A stretch of DNA of 64,000 bases, taken from Hofstenia miamia (lineage: Eukaryota; Xenacoelomorpha; Acoela; Hofsteniidae). Within the stretch, counting starts at the first letter, position 1. Every line of letters begins with the position of its first letter. The DNA is taken from NCBI GenBank assembly GCA_900660155.1, contig CABFPE010000496.1, positions 171,522-235,521 of the forward strand, written 5' to 3'. Both the position numbers and the translations under genes were made by a program. Shown here piece by piece: positions 11,040 to 24,049 of the stretch. The notes beneath the pieces are model-generated. The model worked only from the letters and a program-made list of their open reading frames with translations. It did no database searches and was not told where the DNA came from.

Positions 11040-11864
11040 ATCTAATAAGTGATATAGAACTAAAGATAAATAATAAGCCAATAAAGGAAATGGATTCAGT
11101 CAGCTATTTAGGAGAGGAGATAGATAATGATTAAAATTTGAAAAATTTCTACTGAATAAGATTCAAAAAATGACTGCAGGCATTAGATATCTTTATCCCT
11201 TACGCAATGTAATATCAAGCAATTATCATAAACTACTAATACATGCTTTCTGTTTGTCTCATTTTCAATATTGTTCCTTTCTTTTAACTAATCTAAATTC
11301 GAAACATCGTATGCTTCTATCAAAGACATTTAATTGGTGTATAAAAATTCTAAATTTTGCACAAAAGCATGACGAAGCATCAGCATATCGTAATAAATAT
11401 GAAATATTATCTCCGTTCTATCAAATTCTATCTTATTAAAATTCAAATCTCTACAAACATCTCTCCTTTTGCTTAATGACTATATTAAATTAAATGAGCG
11501 ATCGCAAAAATTTTTGTGTTTAGATAAAAATTCTAATGGCTTTCATCACATATCAATTAAATTGTGGAATAATTTAGATTATGAAACGCGAATAGAAAAA
11601 AACTATAAAAATTTTAGAAAAAAATTAAAGCAGTCTCTTCTAATAAAACAATATACATTAGGGGACGGTAATACACTTCATGCATTCGAAACATACATCC
11701 AACATTGAGCACCTACACAAACATTCACACAAACATTGATTATATTATTATATATTGTACATATTAATTTGTAGTAATTTATTTGCTTATATTTTATTTT
11801 TCTTTTGTCATGTGTTAGTTTGTAGAATTTTGTATACATTAAGCAATAAATTTGCTTTGACTCT
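11040..11864 (+). mobile_element. LINE ORF2 C-terminal region and 3' tail
   Basis: Encodes the region after the reverse-transcriptase domain of a Jockey/CR1-like non-LTR element: INNKPIKEMDSVSYLGEEID near 11060-11120, then LLIHAFCLSHFQYCSFLL (11170-11439) and the C-terminal RSQKFLCLDKNSNGFHHISI block (11469-11708). In-frame stops lie near 11130-11160 and at 11437. The tail has AATAAATTTGCTTTGACTCT and runs into an N gap. Confidence 0.8.
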
Positions 11865-12353
11865 NNNNNNNNNNNNNNNNNNNNNNNNNNNNNNNNNNNN
11901 NNNNNNNNNNNNNNNNNNNNNNNNNNNNNNNNNNNNNNNNNNNNNNNNNNNNNNNNNNNNNNNNNNNNNNNNNNNNNNNNNNNNNNNNNNNNNNNNNNNN
12001 NNNNNNNNNNNNNNNNNNNNNNNNNNNNNNNNNNNNNNNNNNNNNNNNNNNNNNNNNNNNNNNNNNNNNNNNNNNNNNNNNNNNNNNNNNNNNNNNNNNN
12101 NNNNNNNNNNNNNNNNNNNNNNNNNNNNNNNNNNNNNNNNNNNNNNNNNNNNNNNNNNNNNNNNNNNNNNNNNNNNNNNNNNNNNNNNNNNNNNNNNNNN
12201 NNNNNNNNNNNNNNNNNNNNNNNNNNNNNNNNNNNNNNNNNNNNNNNNNNNNNNNNNNNNNNNNNNNNNNNNNNNNNNNNNNNNNNNNNNNNNNNNNNNN
12301 NNNNNNNNNNNNNNNNNNNNNNNNNNNNNNNNNNNNNNNNNNNNNNNNNNNNN
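11865..12353. other. Assembly gap (489 N)
   Basis: Run of N. The sequence before it is an exact repeat of 9669-10094. Confidence 1.
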
Positions 12354-12670
12354 GTATTATTGATGGTGAATTTCCAGACTTACTAAAAAAATCAGAAATA
12401 ACTCCTATATTTAAAAAGGTGACAACCTAAACGCAAAAAATTATAGACCCATTTGTATTACACATCCTTTTAACAAACTCTTTGAAAAACTGTTGTATGT
12501 TCAAATAAACGCATTCCTAAAATCTGAAAACATCCTTTCACACAAACAATTTGGATTTCGCAATGGTCATAGCACCCAAGACGCAATTTTATCTATTACT
12601 CACCAAATTTAGTCTAATATATCTCATGATAACTGCAGTAGTGTAGCATTATTAGATTTAAAATTGATTT
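12354..12670 (+). pseudogene. LINE reverse transcriptase N-terminal fragment
   Basis: Reads FPDLLKKSEITPIFKK, then NYRPICITHPFNKLFEKLLY and ILSHKQFGFRNGHSTQDAIL, then SSVALLDLK. These are the conserved first blocks of non-LTR reverse transcriptases (TPIFKKG...NYRPIS, QFGFR..HST). There is a frame slip near 12420 and an in-frame stop near 12610; the catalytic YADD part is absent. Possibly the same LINE family as 11040-11864. Confidence 0.85.
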
Positions 12671-14150
12671 TTAATTAAACAACTAAATAATTTATAAAAA
12701 CTTTGTCAAGCGCGCACTAGTAATTTTTAATCTGCTCAAATGTTCATTTTAGACTATTCTAGATTGCGTGCACACTCTATGAAGTATATTAATTACTTTA
12801 AATGAATACGCAGTGTTTTGATGAATTATTGAAAAATTTCGAAAAAATGTTTAAGATGGATTAGTAATATGTAATAAAAAAATGCTTTAATTTACTATAA
12901 ACTCCTACCAGTTTCATTATTTCTTCAATTAAAGGATGTCCATCAATTAATAGATATAATCCATGGAAAATATGATTTAATGAATATTTTAGACTATGTT
13001 TCATTTGAATTCAAAAACAATCGAAAAACTAAAAGTTTACTATTTTTTTATAAAGAAAACGAAGAAAAATACTAGTGATCATTGGTACTTTAATAGAATT
13101 TACTGCATTGGGAATTATTTAATTCAGAAATACAACTTTGATTTCTTTGGAAATCTAAAAATTAGCAAAAAGAAAATGTACGATATTCTTTATGAATGTT
13201 TAGAAAATTCATATGAAAGTAATGGATGTAAACGATTCTTTTTATATTTATGCAGTAACTGCAAAAAATCATTAAATTTTTGTAAATATTAATAATGCTT
13301 TTAATAGTTATGTTATTCTATATCATTGTATACTTATCTACAGTTTAATAAAGCCTATATAGTAATAGTTGTAGTAGTAGTAGTAATTAGGCTAAGAATA
13401 AGATTATGCAAATACAAATTGTTGAAAAACAAAAAATCTCATTTGGCCTATACAGAAGTTTAAAATTTAATAATAAGGAATGTTAATTTTTGTTTTTCTA
13501 CAGTCTTGCAAATATGAAAATATATATCTCAGCACCACTTAGAATATATTTAAGATAAATACGCAAGTAAAGAATCGTCAAATTATGAAAAAAGGTACCT
13601 CTGAATTTAAGTGCAATTGGAGGATTGGGAGGTAAAGCCAATGAAGGAAATGAAAAAAAATCATTAAGATGATTCATGTATTTCCTACATGCATGTTTTT
13701 AAATAAGTAATAAATTTGAATAATGTTACCGCAATACAACATTTACCTGAGGAAATAACACTGTTACGTAAACGTTCTGTAAATATATGTTTGTCAAACA
13801 CACAAATGTAAGCATCTACCTATCATTTTCTCTATAAATATATATATATATATATATATTAGACCCATCAGATTTAGGTGATCCTCTCCAATTTTTGCAA
13901 CACCCCTTATTTGGTTTTAATATAAATAAATGCCAACTTCAGAAAGTTGAAATCAATTATCTAATTGGGAACATATTGCGCACTCGAATTTAAATTTCCA
14001 AGCGCTATTGAACTTAAAGCTATTAACATTTAAAATCCTGGTTATACACACAAATCAACCTTTTTGAAATTTTAGCACATATGTTTGCTTGCTGCATAAA
14101 ATTAATTAATTGCATTTGTATCTTTTTTGATACATTGGTGATTTAAGTAA
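12671..14150. other. No recognised gene; one 98-codon frame
   Basis: AT-rich. A plus-strand frame at 12996-13292 (98 codons, Lys/Tyr/Asn-rich, ending in a Cys-containing LYLCSNCKKSLNFCKY) has no family I recognise. A short AT microsatellite lies at 13841-13860. Nothing else is supported. Confidence 0.5.
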
Positions 14151-14156
14151 AGAGTT

Positions 14157-16195
14157 TTGCAAATGTCATTCAACTTAAAAATGGATATTCAAGTGAAATT
14201 GATGGATTTATCTTGCAATATAGTTTCAGTAACAGAATTACTTCTGAATTTAAGCAGTGGATTCCTGAAAATGAGGAGGTTCTACTTAAATGGAGGTATG
14301 ATTATTCATAACACGTTGTTAACTTTAAAGACATTTGTACTTGCACACCAAAATTGAATGAGACTTCTGACGTTGTGTGGAAACAAGAGGTTAAATGGAA
14401 AGGAGAGATCACAGAAATTATTGACACCAATGATAATTGCAGTGAAATTGACATTAGTCACAACAATCAATTTGAAATTGATAACAGTCTTTCTGATAGT
14501 AAGCAAGACAATTCCAAAGCTTCAAAAAATTCAAGAGCATTTAGAATCTGATTCATTTGGAGACCCTGACAGCAGTGAGGAAGATAGAAATCTTTCAGAA
14601 GTTAATTCTGATAATTTTAATGATGAATTTTGTAAATAAATTTGTGAGCAATCAACACTTTATGCCATTCAAATAAATCTGACTATCTCATATACATATT
14701 TGCAAAAATGGATCGGATGACTCTTTTTAGCATGTTCTCATCACATCGTTATTGGAGCACTCATTCTAGAATTGAACAAGTAACAAGTACAATGAACAGG
14801 AATGAGTATCACCTCATTAAATCAAGTCTGCATTTTGGTAACAATGCTGAAAGTTTAACTGCCGATGTAAGTGATTTTAAATTCAAGCCCAAAATTGATC
14901 AGTTCAATAAAGTATTTGGTCAAATGGGTTTGGATGAAATGGGTTTTATTGATGAACAGATACTCCCAACAAAGACACGGACATAAAAATTACGCCAATA
15001 TAACCCAAAAAGCCCAAGAAATGGGGATTGAAGGTTTTTTACTAACTGGTCCGAGTGGTATTATTCATAAGTGTGAGTTCTATTTGGATTCTAAGCCAAC
15101 AGCAGCTGGCTCTATTGGTGCAACTGACGATGATGTCCTCAGACTTGTAGAATGTGTTCCAAAGAATCTCATCCATAGCCATTCTTTGACAATTGGTTTC
15201 ATCAGAATGGGACTTTATTTTTGTCAACTGTGCAGCTTAATCGCCACCTTGGTCTAAAATTTCCATCGGACAATGAAATGAAAAAATAAGTGACCGAGGT
15301 TCTATATTACAATCAATTTATATTTATATTAAGTTTAATGTTTTTGTGAAACACTTGAATGTCTTAAGAGAAAATATTATAAATTGTGTTTCAATATTTG
15401 CTTTCAGTTCATTATTTGTGAACTATGTTGTTAGATTTTCAATATCATTTTCAGATGTTGATATTGTTTTATTTTTTTATTAGTGACTTTGTTGGCTCAA
15501 ATCCTGTTGAAACAATCGTCCATGATAATCGTATGCTTTCTACATACGAAGCTGTACTTTGTTCTGTTGCTGTAAAGTTTTATAATTGATTTAGGGGAGG
15601 AATAGACACATTTGACTCTTATATATCTTTAACGCACTAAAATCAAATCGACAAAGAAGTTTTATCATTTGGCTGATGTAGCTGTAGTGAACTCATGATT
15701 GCTTTATCGTAGAAACTGTCAAGATTGCTTGTTGAAAAAAAGACATGCGTTCGCATTTTACACTAGAAATTAGAAATGCGAATACTCCTTGAAAATATTT
15801 TACATCTGATGTTTCAAATGCGAAAATTATGGAATAGAAGAAAATTTTTACAAATAGCACATTCAAAGAGAGATTATCAACATATTTGGAAGTATATGTA
15901 CCTGCTAGTGTTTTTACTGAATCGAATAATCAAGCAAACAAGAAATTCTTAACCGTTATTTTGACCTATTTTTCTAGTAGAAGTTGGCTTAGAGGCAAAA
16001 AGGCGAAAAGCACCTACTGCAGTTTTACCAAGTCAAGAAATTAGAAGAGATTGTTTAGATCACCCTGCCAATTGAAACGTGGTCGCTGCAAAATGACCCG
16101 TTTTTCAAGGCAACTAAAGCCATTTTGTGTTAAGTGCAAAGTATACTTAAGCATTGCAAAGAAATACTGATTTTATAGATTTCATACGAAACAAA
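14157..16195 (+). pseudogene. piggyBac-family transposase relic
   Basis: Ordered piggyBac (DDE_Tnp_1_7) blocks appear on the plus strand. An acidic N-terminal region (14354-14640) is followed by NEYHLIKSSLHFGNN near 14800. GLDEMGFIDEQILPTKTR near 14930-14985 matches the VDEQMIPTKGR block containing a catalytic Asp. KKWGLKVFYL-like sequence follows. RGGIDTFDSYISL near 15595-15635 matches MGGVDLxDxLIxxYR. DVAVVNSXLLYRR is near 15675-15715, and a C-terminal Cys-rich segment FCVKCKVYLSIAKKY lies near 16125-16170. The protein is split over several frames, with a stop in the IPTKxR block and a LINE piece inserted at 15320-15465. Terminal TTAA repeats were not located. Dead copy. Confidence 0.85.
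15320..15465 (-). mobile_element. LINE reverse transcriptase fragment inside the piggyBac relic
   Basis: About 140 bp closely matches 18115-18235, part of the reverse transcriptase of the minus-strand LINE there (region downstream of the YADD box). It falls between two piggyBac coding blocks, so it was probably inserted into that transposon. Confidence 0.65.
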
Positions 16196-17424
16196 CTTGA
16201 TTTTTGTAAAAAGAATTTTGAAAAATAGAAAACTGTAGTTTAAAACTTAGTGTTTTTGGAGAAATTTTACTTTTCAAAATTTGGACAGTTAACCATTGTA
16301 TCATTAAGATACAATTACGCAATATGTGGAATATGTAGAGAAATTTCCAAAAAGTTTCTTTTATAGAATTTTATTGTTCATGTAAATGTGTTTAATTTGG
16401 GGTTATATCCTGGCAGAGCTTTCTCGACCCATATATGAACAATTGTAGAAATATAATCCAATTTTGTAAAAAGCTGCTGGAAATTTTGTGTCGAAATTTG
16501 ATTATTTTTTGATGGAGAAGTTATAGTTTATTTATCACACAGGACTTTCATTTAAATAAAAAATTTTATGCATGTTCTACATAAATTTCCTTTTTTCAGA
16601 TCATTTGTTTAAATTTTAGAATTTTACATTTTTGTTGCCTCACCTATGACTAAAAATGAAAGCAAATTTGCTAATAATTAAAAAATTTGAATCTCTGAAA
16701 AATTTACGAATTAGTATATTTTCACATAAAGTTTATGAATCTTTAGCATCACATATTTAAATTGATTTTTTAAGACATGAGATAATTCGAAATTGAATTT
16801 CACAATTTTATGTCATGGTATTTATACATTCAGCTAGAATTAGTTTAACTTCTTCTAAACATTTGCATTTGAAATATTAAAAGATAATTCACAAATTTAG
16901 AAGTTTTACTCTATCATTCAGTAGATATTAGTATTTTGATATGTACTTTAAAAATAAACAAATTCTATGCGCTCACTAAAATAGCGGTTATTGACAGAAA
17001 TTTGAAGGAACAATGAACTTGTAAATACACAATTGGCGCCAATAAAAAGGAAGAAACGCAATTGTCCAAACCATAAACCGCCTCCTTCTAAATAGAATCT
17101 TTGAAACTCGATAAATATTCCGGTTGATATCAGATAAACACAGTTGGAACACTAAGCTAAATTTTATATGGCTCTTAACGTTCAAAAACGTAAATGGAAA
17201 CCAAAATATGTGAATAGTTTTGTTTAGATCGATTCTAAGAAGAACATACAAAAAATCCATAGATAATTTTGAGTGGTTAAAGATTTAGGTAATAGAAAGT
17301 GTGAAACGTGAAGCATGAATTTACTGGTAGACAGCGTGGCCCTTAAAGTCGGATGAACAACACCTGTCAAGGATTTCCTCCTCATATTACCATACAGTAA
17401 GAGCCGCTTCTCATAACTGTGATA
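16196..17424. other. No recognised gene
   Basis: AT-rich sequence without convincing coding potential. Short minus-strand frames (for example 16988-17260) have no recognisable family. Probably decayed repeat or intergenic DNA. Confidence 0.55.
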
Positions 17425-17740
17425 CAGACTTGTCAACGAGCCGAGCTTCTAACGAGCCGAGCCGATCCGAGCCGAGCTTGAGCACAGTATTTGATATACA
17501 ACGAGTCCAAAACGAGCCTATTTTAGGCAAAGCAAGTTTATAGTTCTGCTTGTTAATTTGATTATGGAGATTTTTCTTATTTTTTGCAGTCAGTATGCAT
17601 TTCCTATAATCATATTTAAGAAATGTTTATAAATAATAAGAAGAGCTATGTAAAAAATTCTTTGAGCCCAATTTTTTTAAAAAAATACCGTGCTAAAGCG
17701 AGCCTAATTCAAAGATTTTATGTGGCTAGCCGAGCCACTG
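17425..17740 (+). mobile_element. hAT-like MITE, left part (CAGACTTGTCAACGAGCC family)
   Basis: Begins CAGACTTGTCAACGAGCCGA, the terminal repeat of the complete 302-bp element at 29942-30243. The interior (AAATGTTTATAAATAATAAG and the CGAGCC-rich segments) matches as well. It is rich in GAGCCGAGC motifs. The right terminal repeat is not found; it abuts a LINE fragment. Confidence 0.75.
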
Positions 17741-17744
17741 TTAC

Positions 17745-18330
17745 CACAGTTAGTAAGGAGTAAGGAGATAATATTTTGTATTTGAGTCGATAGTTGGATA
17801 CATTGTCAGGTTTTTGAGCAAAATTGAGTGTTTTAAGAGACCAATTGAAGGTTTTAGACAGAAGAATGCGATATTTTAAGTTTATATTTAGAAAGAGAAA
17901 TGAGCAATATTGAAAGTGTTAAAAGCAGAGAGCATTTATTAATTATTTGTGATGTGTATTTGAAATATTTCTAAGATTATAAAGATAACTAACCCCAGAT
18001 GCTTTTTTTAATTTTTGACATTAAGAATTGTTCAAAATTTAAATCGTTATCGATTTCAACACCTAAATAGCTAATGGATTCGCTTTGCTTTATTGGTACA
18101 TGGTTTATATTAAAGTTCAATGTTTTTTGTGAGACTTGAATGTCTTAGGAGAGCATATTATACAAATGGTGTTTTTTTAAAATTTACTTTCAGTTCATTA
18201 TTTGTGAAATATGTTGTTAGATTTTCAATATCATTTTACAGGTCTTTAGTTGCTTTAAAAGCATTTATATTAGCACTTATAAGACAGGTATCATCTGCAT
18301 ATTGATTATTTTTTTGAAAGAATTTTTAGA
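17745..18330 (-). pseudogene. LINE reverse transcriptase / ORF2 fragment with YADD box
   Basis: On the minus strand YADDTCLISANINAFKAT near 18240-18302 is the catalytic palm motif of a non-LTR reverse transcriptase. It is followed by a short gap, then ESISYLGVEIDNDLNFEQF near 18020-18080, the family's post-RT block, and farther on the LNFAQKH-like region near 17830. Same family as 11040-11864 and 24050-24745. Truncated at both ends, with frame slips. Confidence 0.85.
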
Positions 18331-18608
18331 ATAAGTTGAACAATTTTACATTTTAAGTAGCTTGTTTAATGTTACTGCATTAGTTAATTTAAAATTTATC
18401 TAGGGTTTAGTGATGTAACAGCTGTATTAGTTTCATATGCATTTTCTAACAAGACACAAATATGATAACTTAGAAAATATTTCCTATAGATAGCAACCAG
18501 GCGGATTATTATCATTACTTGAACAAATATCTGAAATTTACTAAACTGTTGTAAGTAAATGTATAAAAGAGATAATTTTAGTAAAAATATTTACTTGTTG
18601 GATTTATA

Positions 18609-18908
18609 CATTACACGAAAATTTCTTGCTACAAAATGTTTCTGTCGCGCGATGGCGTGTGAAAATTGGTCCGCATTTTTATGGCGTTACGAAAATGCAA
18701 ATTGCCCCAAAATCTAGGAACCATTTCCTTTGAAGAAAGGCAGCTCTACAATGTGTGTTGCGTCAAGATGCAGAAAGATTTCGTGACGGTATAAAAATAT
18801 AGGCCAATTTAGAGCAATTGCTAAAAATATTTTTGTGCCATGTATTGATAGCACGTGAAATCAATTTTCGTACGCCATCGCGCGACAGAAACATTTCGTG
18901 TAATGAAA
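18609..18908. mobile_element. ~300-bp MITE with CGCGCGATGGCG terminal inverted repeats
   Basis: The right end, read in reverse, is TTTCATTACACGAAATGTTT then CTGTCGCGCGATGGCGTACG. The left end matches but carries a ~15-bp extra segment. The TIRs are about 45 bp and unusually CpG-rich. The short interior has no coding capacity. A second copy is at 10584-10812. No clean target duplication could be set by eye, and the superfamily is unknown. Confidence 0.8.
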
Positions 18909-21640
18909 CATAAAACTAACTCAATGTATCCTGACTAGTAACAAACAATGGTAAACATGTAAGCACTTATGTTGCATACCCAAGCATTTACTTGTGACGT
19001 CAACGCCAATAGCTGATACAATTTGGTATTTATTAATAATTATGAGACAGATTAATTAAATTGCTTTTGTAAATGCAGAACTAATTTGGATAAAAACCGT
19101 GTATAATGCAAACAGTATTGTGAATATATCTATCTCCAAAAAGGTTCCTGATGCACTTACAGGCAATCTGATTTATAAGACATAACCCAATCAATGTTAA
19201 GCGTCACTACCACATTCAATGCTGTTTCCCTTTTATGGCACACTTCGTTTTTTATTGATATAGTTTTATCTATCAATCGGCTTAGCAGTCTAAATTTTCC
19301 GAAGCTAGCTGACCTAAAATATGACAGCGGCGGCGGCTCAGCCGGCTGCCGCCCAGCTCTATGCTTTACAAACAAAAAGCAAAAGTTGGGTTAGATATTT
19401 AATAAATTTTTGTAAATTAATTTATGTATTTACTATTCTTTCAGGACAGCAATCTTATCTTTGGGTTACCTTTATTCTGATTGGTTATTATTTTATGTTT
19501 GTAAAACTACTTTCAAATGGTATTATTTATTCATATTGCATTATGTTTTCACCATCTTTGACTATTCTATATCAATTATAGTTTGTTTACATTTATCAGT
19601 AGTTGAATTGCTTCGAATCAATTTCATTAAAAAACCATGTCGATATTTTGAGTACCGTTAAATTTTAAAATTCAAGCTTTACTAACATTAGACAACTGCG
19701 ATTGGATTGCAGCCTGCTACCCAGTGTCAAGAATGGTGTTACTAACAGAACTGGTTCCTGTCTATTGGCTTCTATAAGCAGGGGTGCTAGCAGCGTATGC
19801 GGTTAATTGCAACAGTATAATATGTGCTATTAACAGCTATTTAATTTTCTTCAATCAACAAAGAAATTTTATGCTATATTTTGCTGGTTTACTACGTATT
19901 CTAAGTGCTCTATGAGTAAATTTAAGTTTGTGCATTATAGTGCACAAATCTCATATGTTATACTACAATAACTTAATTGGAACTAATGGATATCATCACA
20001 TTGATGTACTCGTAAAGGGGAGAGGTTCTCATGATGTTTATATTGGATCCAATTGGGATTTGTTGATCATCGTGAAAATTGGTACAGAAGTACCACTGAA
20101 AGATTAAACTTCGCTTGTTTTAAACTTTTTGTCATTTTTAGCATTTTTTGACTTCAATTTTAGAATAGCATAATTTTAGTTATTTACTTTTTAGTAGTCG
20201 TGTGTACAAGTTAAGCTCCTGCTAATCCACCATTTTGAAGATCTACTTTTTCGAATTTGAATCTTACTCTATTAGGTCATTTACTAAAAAACTAAGTTCA
20301 AAATGGTAAATTCATTGAATTTCTTTCACCCAAGTTAGATATTTGGAGTTCATTTGTCGGTGTTAGAAACCCGCAACAAATCTGGAAATTCATTTTAAAC
20401 ATTTGAATGATGCATGCCCTTATTTACTGAATAAATTCGGCATTTTGAAATCAGGCAAAACATTGAAAAAATGTTTGTGTTGAAAATTTCTACAGTTAAT
20501 ATTAACTGCAGATAATGCTGTTAATAAGAAATTTCTCACACTTATATTTAGGTTGATCATTATGGATAGAAGCTTGTATATCATTTCTAGTTTTAGAATA
20601 TTATTTTATAATTGACGATATATATATATGTATGCAAAATTTTTAAGCTGCTATATATTCTGCTTATACAGAAATGAGAGTATAGGCGGAACATTGCTTT
20701 ATAAGTATATAAGTCCTCTGCTATAATGTGCTGCAAACAAATCCACCTTTCCATTAAATTTTTGTACATGTGTCTTACATGGCATAGATGTAGAGAGTAT
20801 ACCCTCAGCTAGTATCAAGTGTTCAATTTTCGGGATGTCTCCCATTGTTAGCAGACAGGATATTTTAAAATTCATTTGTCTAACAAATTACTAATTTTGT
20901 CAGACATCATCCATTAATATTCTATTTCATTAGGTTTTGACATATGGTAATCGATATTTGAGATTGATCTGCTTTTACTGACAGAAAGAAAAGAGTTGGA
21001 TATGGAAAGCATTGGTTTTTCTTTTGGAATTGTACATAAATATTCACTAGTAACAACTTGTTGCAAATCTTTAAAGCTTATGTTTAGTAAATTGACTTCT
21101 TGTTGATTTTCTGCATTCCATCAAAGAAAAATTGAATTTTCTTGATTATACTCTGCATATTGTTGTTTTATTTGCATTGATCAGCACTTTTTAACGTCAC
21201 TCTTGCAGCATCAATTCTAGTCACTCATTGTGGAGTTTAAAATTGTTGAATCAATTCTCCATCTTTCAAACTTACTCTGTTTGCATGTTTCAAATGTGTC
21301 ATCATTTCGTTTCTATTTTATTCAGAGTAAATTTTAAGCAGATGCTCATTCTATTCTGTTTCATTAACAGGTGATGAATATTTGTACTATATTAATTACA
21401 CTTCGTTTTCTTCTTTGTTTGCTTTGTTTATTTCTTTGATTAAGTTGTCAGCTACAAATTATCAAAACTTGGTCTTTGCTAGGACTTAGGTTTCATAACA
21501 TTATATTCAGAATTTGAATCCTTTCAGCTACTATTGGACATATATTCTTAACTGCTACTTCAGAAAGAAATGGATATCAAGTGCATATTGAGTAGACTTG
21601 TGTTTCAATGCCAACTCATAATATGTAGTATTTGAGCTCT
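18909..21640. other. No recognised gene
   Basis: Apart from the GC hairpin at 19329-19353 and a short TA tract near 20617-20633, I see no conserved domain. Overlapping short frames at 19157-19661 on both strands have no recognisable motif. Confidence 0.5.
19329..19353. other. GC-rich hairpin in AT-rich surroundings
   Basis: GGCGGCGGC and GCTGCCGCC form a 9-bp stem (one G-T pair) around a 7-base loop TCAGCCG. It lies in the most GC-rich ~45 bp of the neighbourhood (19310-19360). The role is unknown: it could be part of an unrecognised exon, a promoter or a transposon end. Confidence 0.5.
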
Positions 21641-21649
21641 TTCCAAAAT

Positions 21650-21960
21650 TCACGGAAGCAAAATTTACTCATAGTTGGTTTTCCAGTTTCAATGCTAGTG
21701 CAGTGTTTATCTTGTGGCATCTTTATGCCATTCATAAATTGAAATTTCAATAGGTTTCAGACTGCAGTGTTTTCTATGTGACATTCTTGGTACTTTGCCA
21801 TATACTACTAAAGCATTGGAATGAAATGTCTGCAATGGTATAATGAGAATCTTTATGTTTTTGTCACTATGTATCATTTTTCTACCACTGAAAGTTATTC
21901 CTGCAGTGTTAAAACAAAACTTGGTGGTTTAAAAATTTGTGAACTACAGTAAACACTATA
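21650..21960 (-). pseudogene. Possible decayed coding segment, unidentified
   Basis: The minus strand reads fairly openly as FSGRKMIHSDKNIKILII, HSNALVVYGKVPRMSHRKHC, SLKPIEISIYEWHKDATR before stops. The composition looks protein-like but I recognise no family. It could be a relic of a repeat. Confidence 0.25.
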
Positions 21961-23750
21961 TGGCGACGTTCTAAAATTAGAAGAAATTCCTTTCATGTAT
22001 TTTTGCAGGGGTGCATTTGGAGGCTTGCAGGTTTCAGTGGTCAACATTTGGCATCTTTAACTAGATTTTGTGGACAATATATTGCGGACTTAAACTTCAA
22101 TTCACCCGAATTGCAAGTTTCTGTGACCTTAAGAGTTAGGGGAATGCAGCAAACCATTAATAGTTTTATTAATTAAGTTACCAGTGGCCTTAATTTGCTT
22201 ATATTCCTTATTGGTAACAGCAGTTAAATTTCAGCTGTTTTACTAACATAATTATATCATTCAGCAAGGTAATAGTTACAAAGAGTTTAGTGATTGTACA
22301 GTGAGTTTCAGCCAAAAATATGATTAATTAAACTTTACTTAATTTAAAATTTATTGGTTCAAGAATGTATTCTACTATTAATAAAGTACTCCACTTCCTT
22401 AATATTATATCTGTTTTCTTTACTTCAACAAAAGAATGTCTAAATTCATTGAATTCTCCAGAAGGAAGTAAGACAATCCAACATTAAAATCACATTTATT
22501 CTTGTTGCATAGGAACAATTTACTTGTGAAGTTACAATGTGCTTGGCACATTTTTGCCCTAACCATGGTCTCAGTGTAGAATAAAAAAGCAGTTCCGGCT
22601 TTATATTCATTTCAAGTACTTTATAATTAATACATGAAAATTGGATGTTGGGTCAAACTTGTTTAGTTTATGAGCACAATATATTCTAACACTTTTGTAC
22701 TGGGTGGACCAAAATTCCCAATGCAGTGAACTGATCAGTAATATTTTAATCATTTGCATGTAAAACAAACATAGAATCCAAGAATAGAGCAACGAAAAAA
22801 GAATTCGAATAATCTCACTATCAACTCTGTTATAATATTTCATTTTGTTAAGTCACTCTTAATGTTTAAACTTAAAATAAATTCATTAACAATTGAATTT
22901 GAATTGTTAAGTCAATTTTATTTGATGAATGTGTTAACACAAAGCAAGTCAGCCTGATTATGACTAATTTAAGAAAATATCCGTAAGAACCTGGCGAAGG
23001 ATCCAACTGTGTTTTGACTCTGATAACGCTCATATTGATCCTCTTGATTTTTAATATGCCTAATCAGTAGTTTAACCTGGATAATAATAAGAATGACCTA
23101 TCCATTTAAATTAAATTGTTTATTAATTTATTTTAAATTTAAATATTACAAGTGACTTAAAAAATGAAATATTTTAACAGAGTTAATCGTTAGAGTATAA
23201 GGATTCTGGGATTCTATTATATTTGTTTACATTCAAATGATTAAAGTATTTCTGATCGTGCATTGCATTTTGACTTCTGCCCCACCCTGTAAACCTTGCA
23301 ATAAAAATATTTCTATTTAACTTAGGTTTTCCTTTTTACTGATTTAGGATGCGAAACATAACACATTTATATTGTTTGATTATTATTATTGTAGAAGCAT
23401 CAATTAGATGTCTAGAACAAAGAGAGGGCGTGCCAATTGAAAAGTACACATTGTAGAGATTTTGATTTTATTTTACAATTAAACTAGGACTTAGACAGAT
23501 TTACTGAAAATTTCGCATAAATCAAATATTGTCTATACGAATTATTTAATTGCATGCTTTCAGACAGCATAATTGACATGTGTAGAACAAATATATTTTG
23601 CGAATGCATATCTGTTGAATATCTAGTTTTTAATTTTACTTATTTTACATTAATGTTAAATTTTTGCAAGTAGTTTATTGAAATTCGCAGAATTTATACT
23701 ATTGCACTATTTTATATTTAGACAGAAGTGTTTTCTTATTCTTTCCATAT
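21961..23750. other. No recognised gene
   Basis: AT-rich, with short unrecognised frames only (for example a 78-codon minus-strand frame at 22607-22843). Confidence 0.5.
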
Positions 23751-23751
23751 A

Positions 23752-23850
23752 TTAGAGTCAATGCAAATTGATTGCTGTAAATTACTAATTCAATGCTACA
23801 AACTACAAGCTACATGTATTTACAAAATAATAATAAAATATAATCATAAT
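23752..23850 (-). mobile_element. LINE 3' tail copy
   Basis: Matches the 3' untranslated tail of the LINE copy at 24056-24170 (AGAGTCAATGCAAATTGATT, then CATGTATTTACAAAATAATA). Only the tail is present, next to the hAT-like MITE. Confidence 0.65.
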
Positions 23851-24032
23851 ATAAATGTTTATAAATAATAGGAAGAGGTATGTAAAAAATTCTTTGAGCA
23901 CAATATTTTTTAAAAAAATACCGAGCTAAAACGAGCCTCATTCAAAGATTTTATGTGGCGAGCCGAGCCGAACTTACACAAAATTTAAACGAGCCGAGTC
24001 GAGCTTGAAAATGTCGGCTCGTTGACAAGCTG
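23850..24032 (+). mobile_element. hAT-like MITE, right part
   Basis: The interior matches 17613-17738, and the right end GGCTCGTTGACAAGCTG is the inverted terminal repeat of the CAGACTTGTCAACGAGCC family with one substitution. The left end is missing. Confidence 0.75.
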
Positions 24033-24049
24033 CTGTGGTAACACCAATG

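Noticed and set aside
12996-13292. Host gene candidate (98 codons)
   Set aside because: No recognised domain, no splice or promoter support; AT-rich DNA gives such frames by chance.
20900-21500. Decayed gag or other coding on the minus strand
   Set aside because: Scattered readable stretches only; no block matching a known family.
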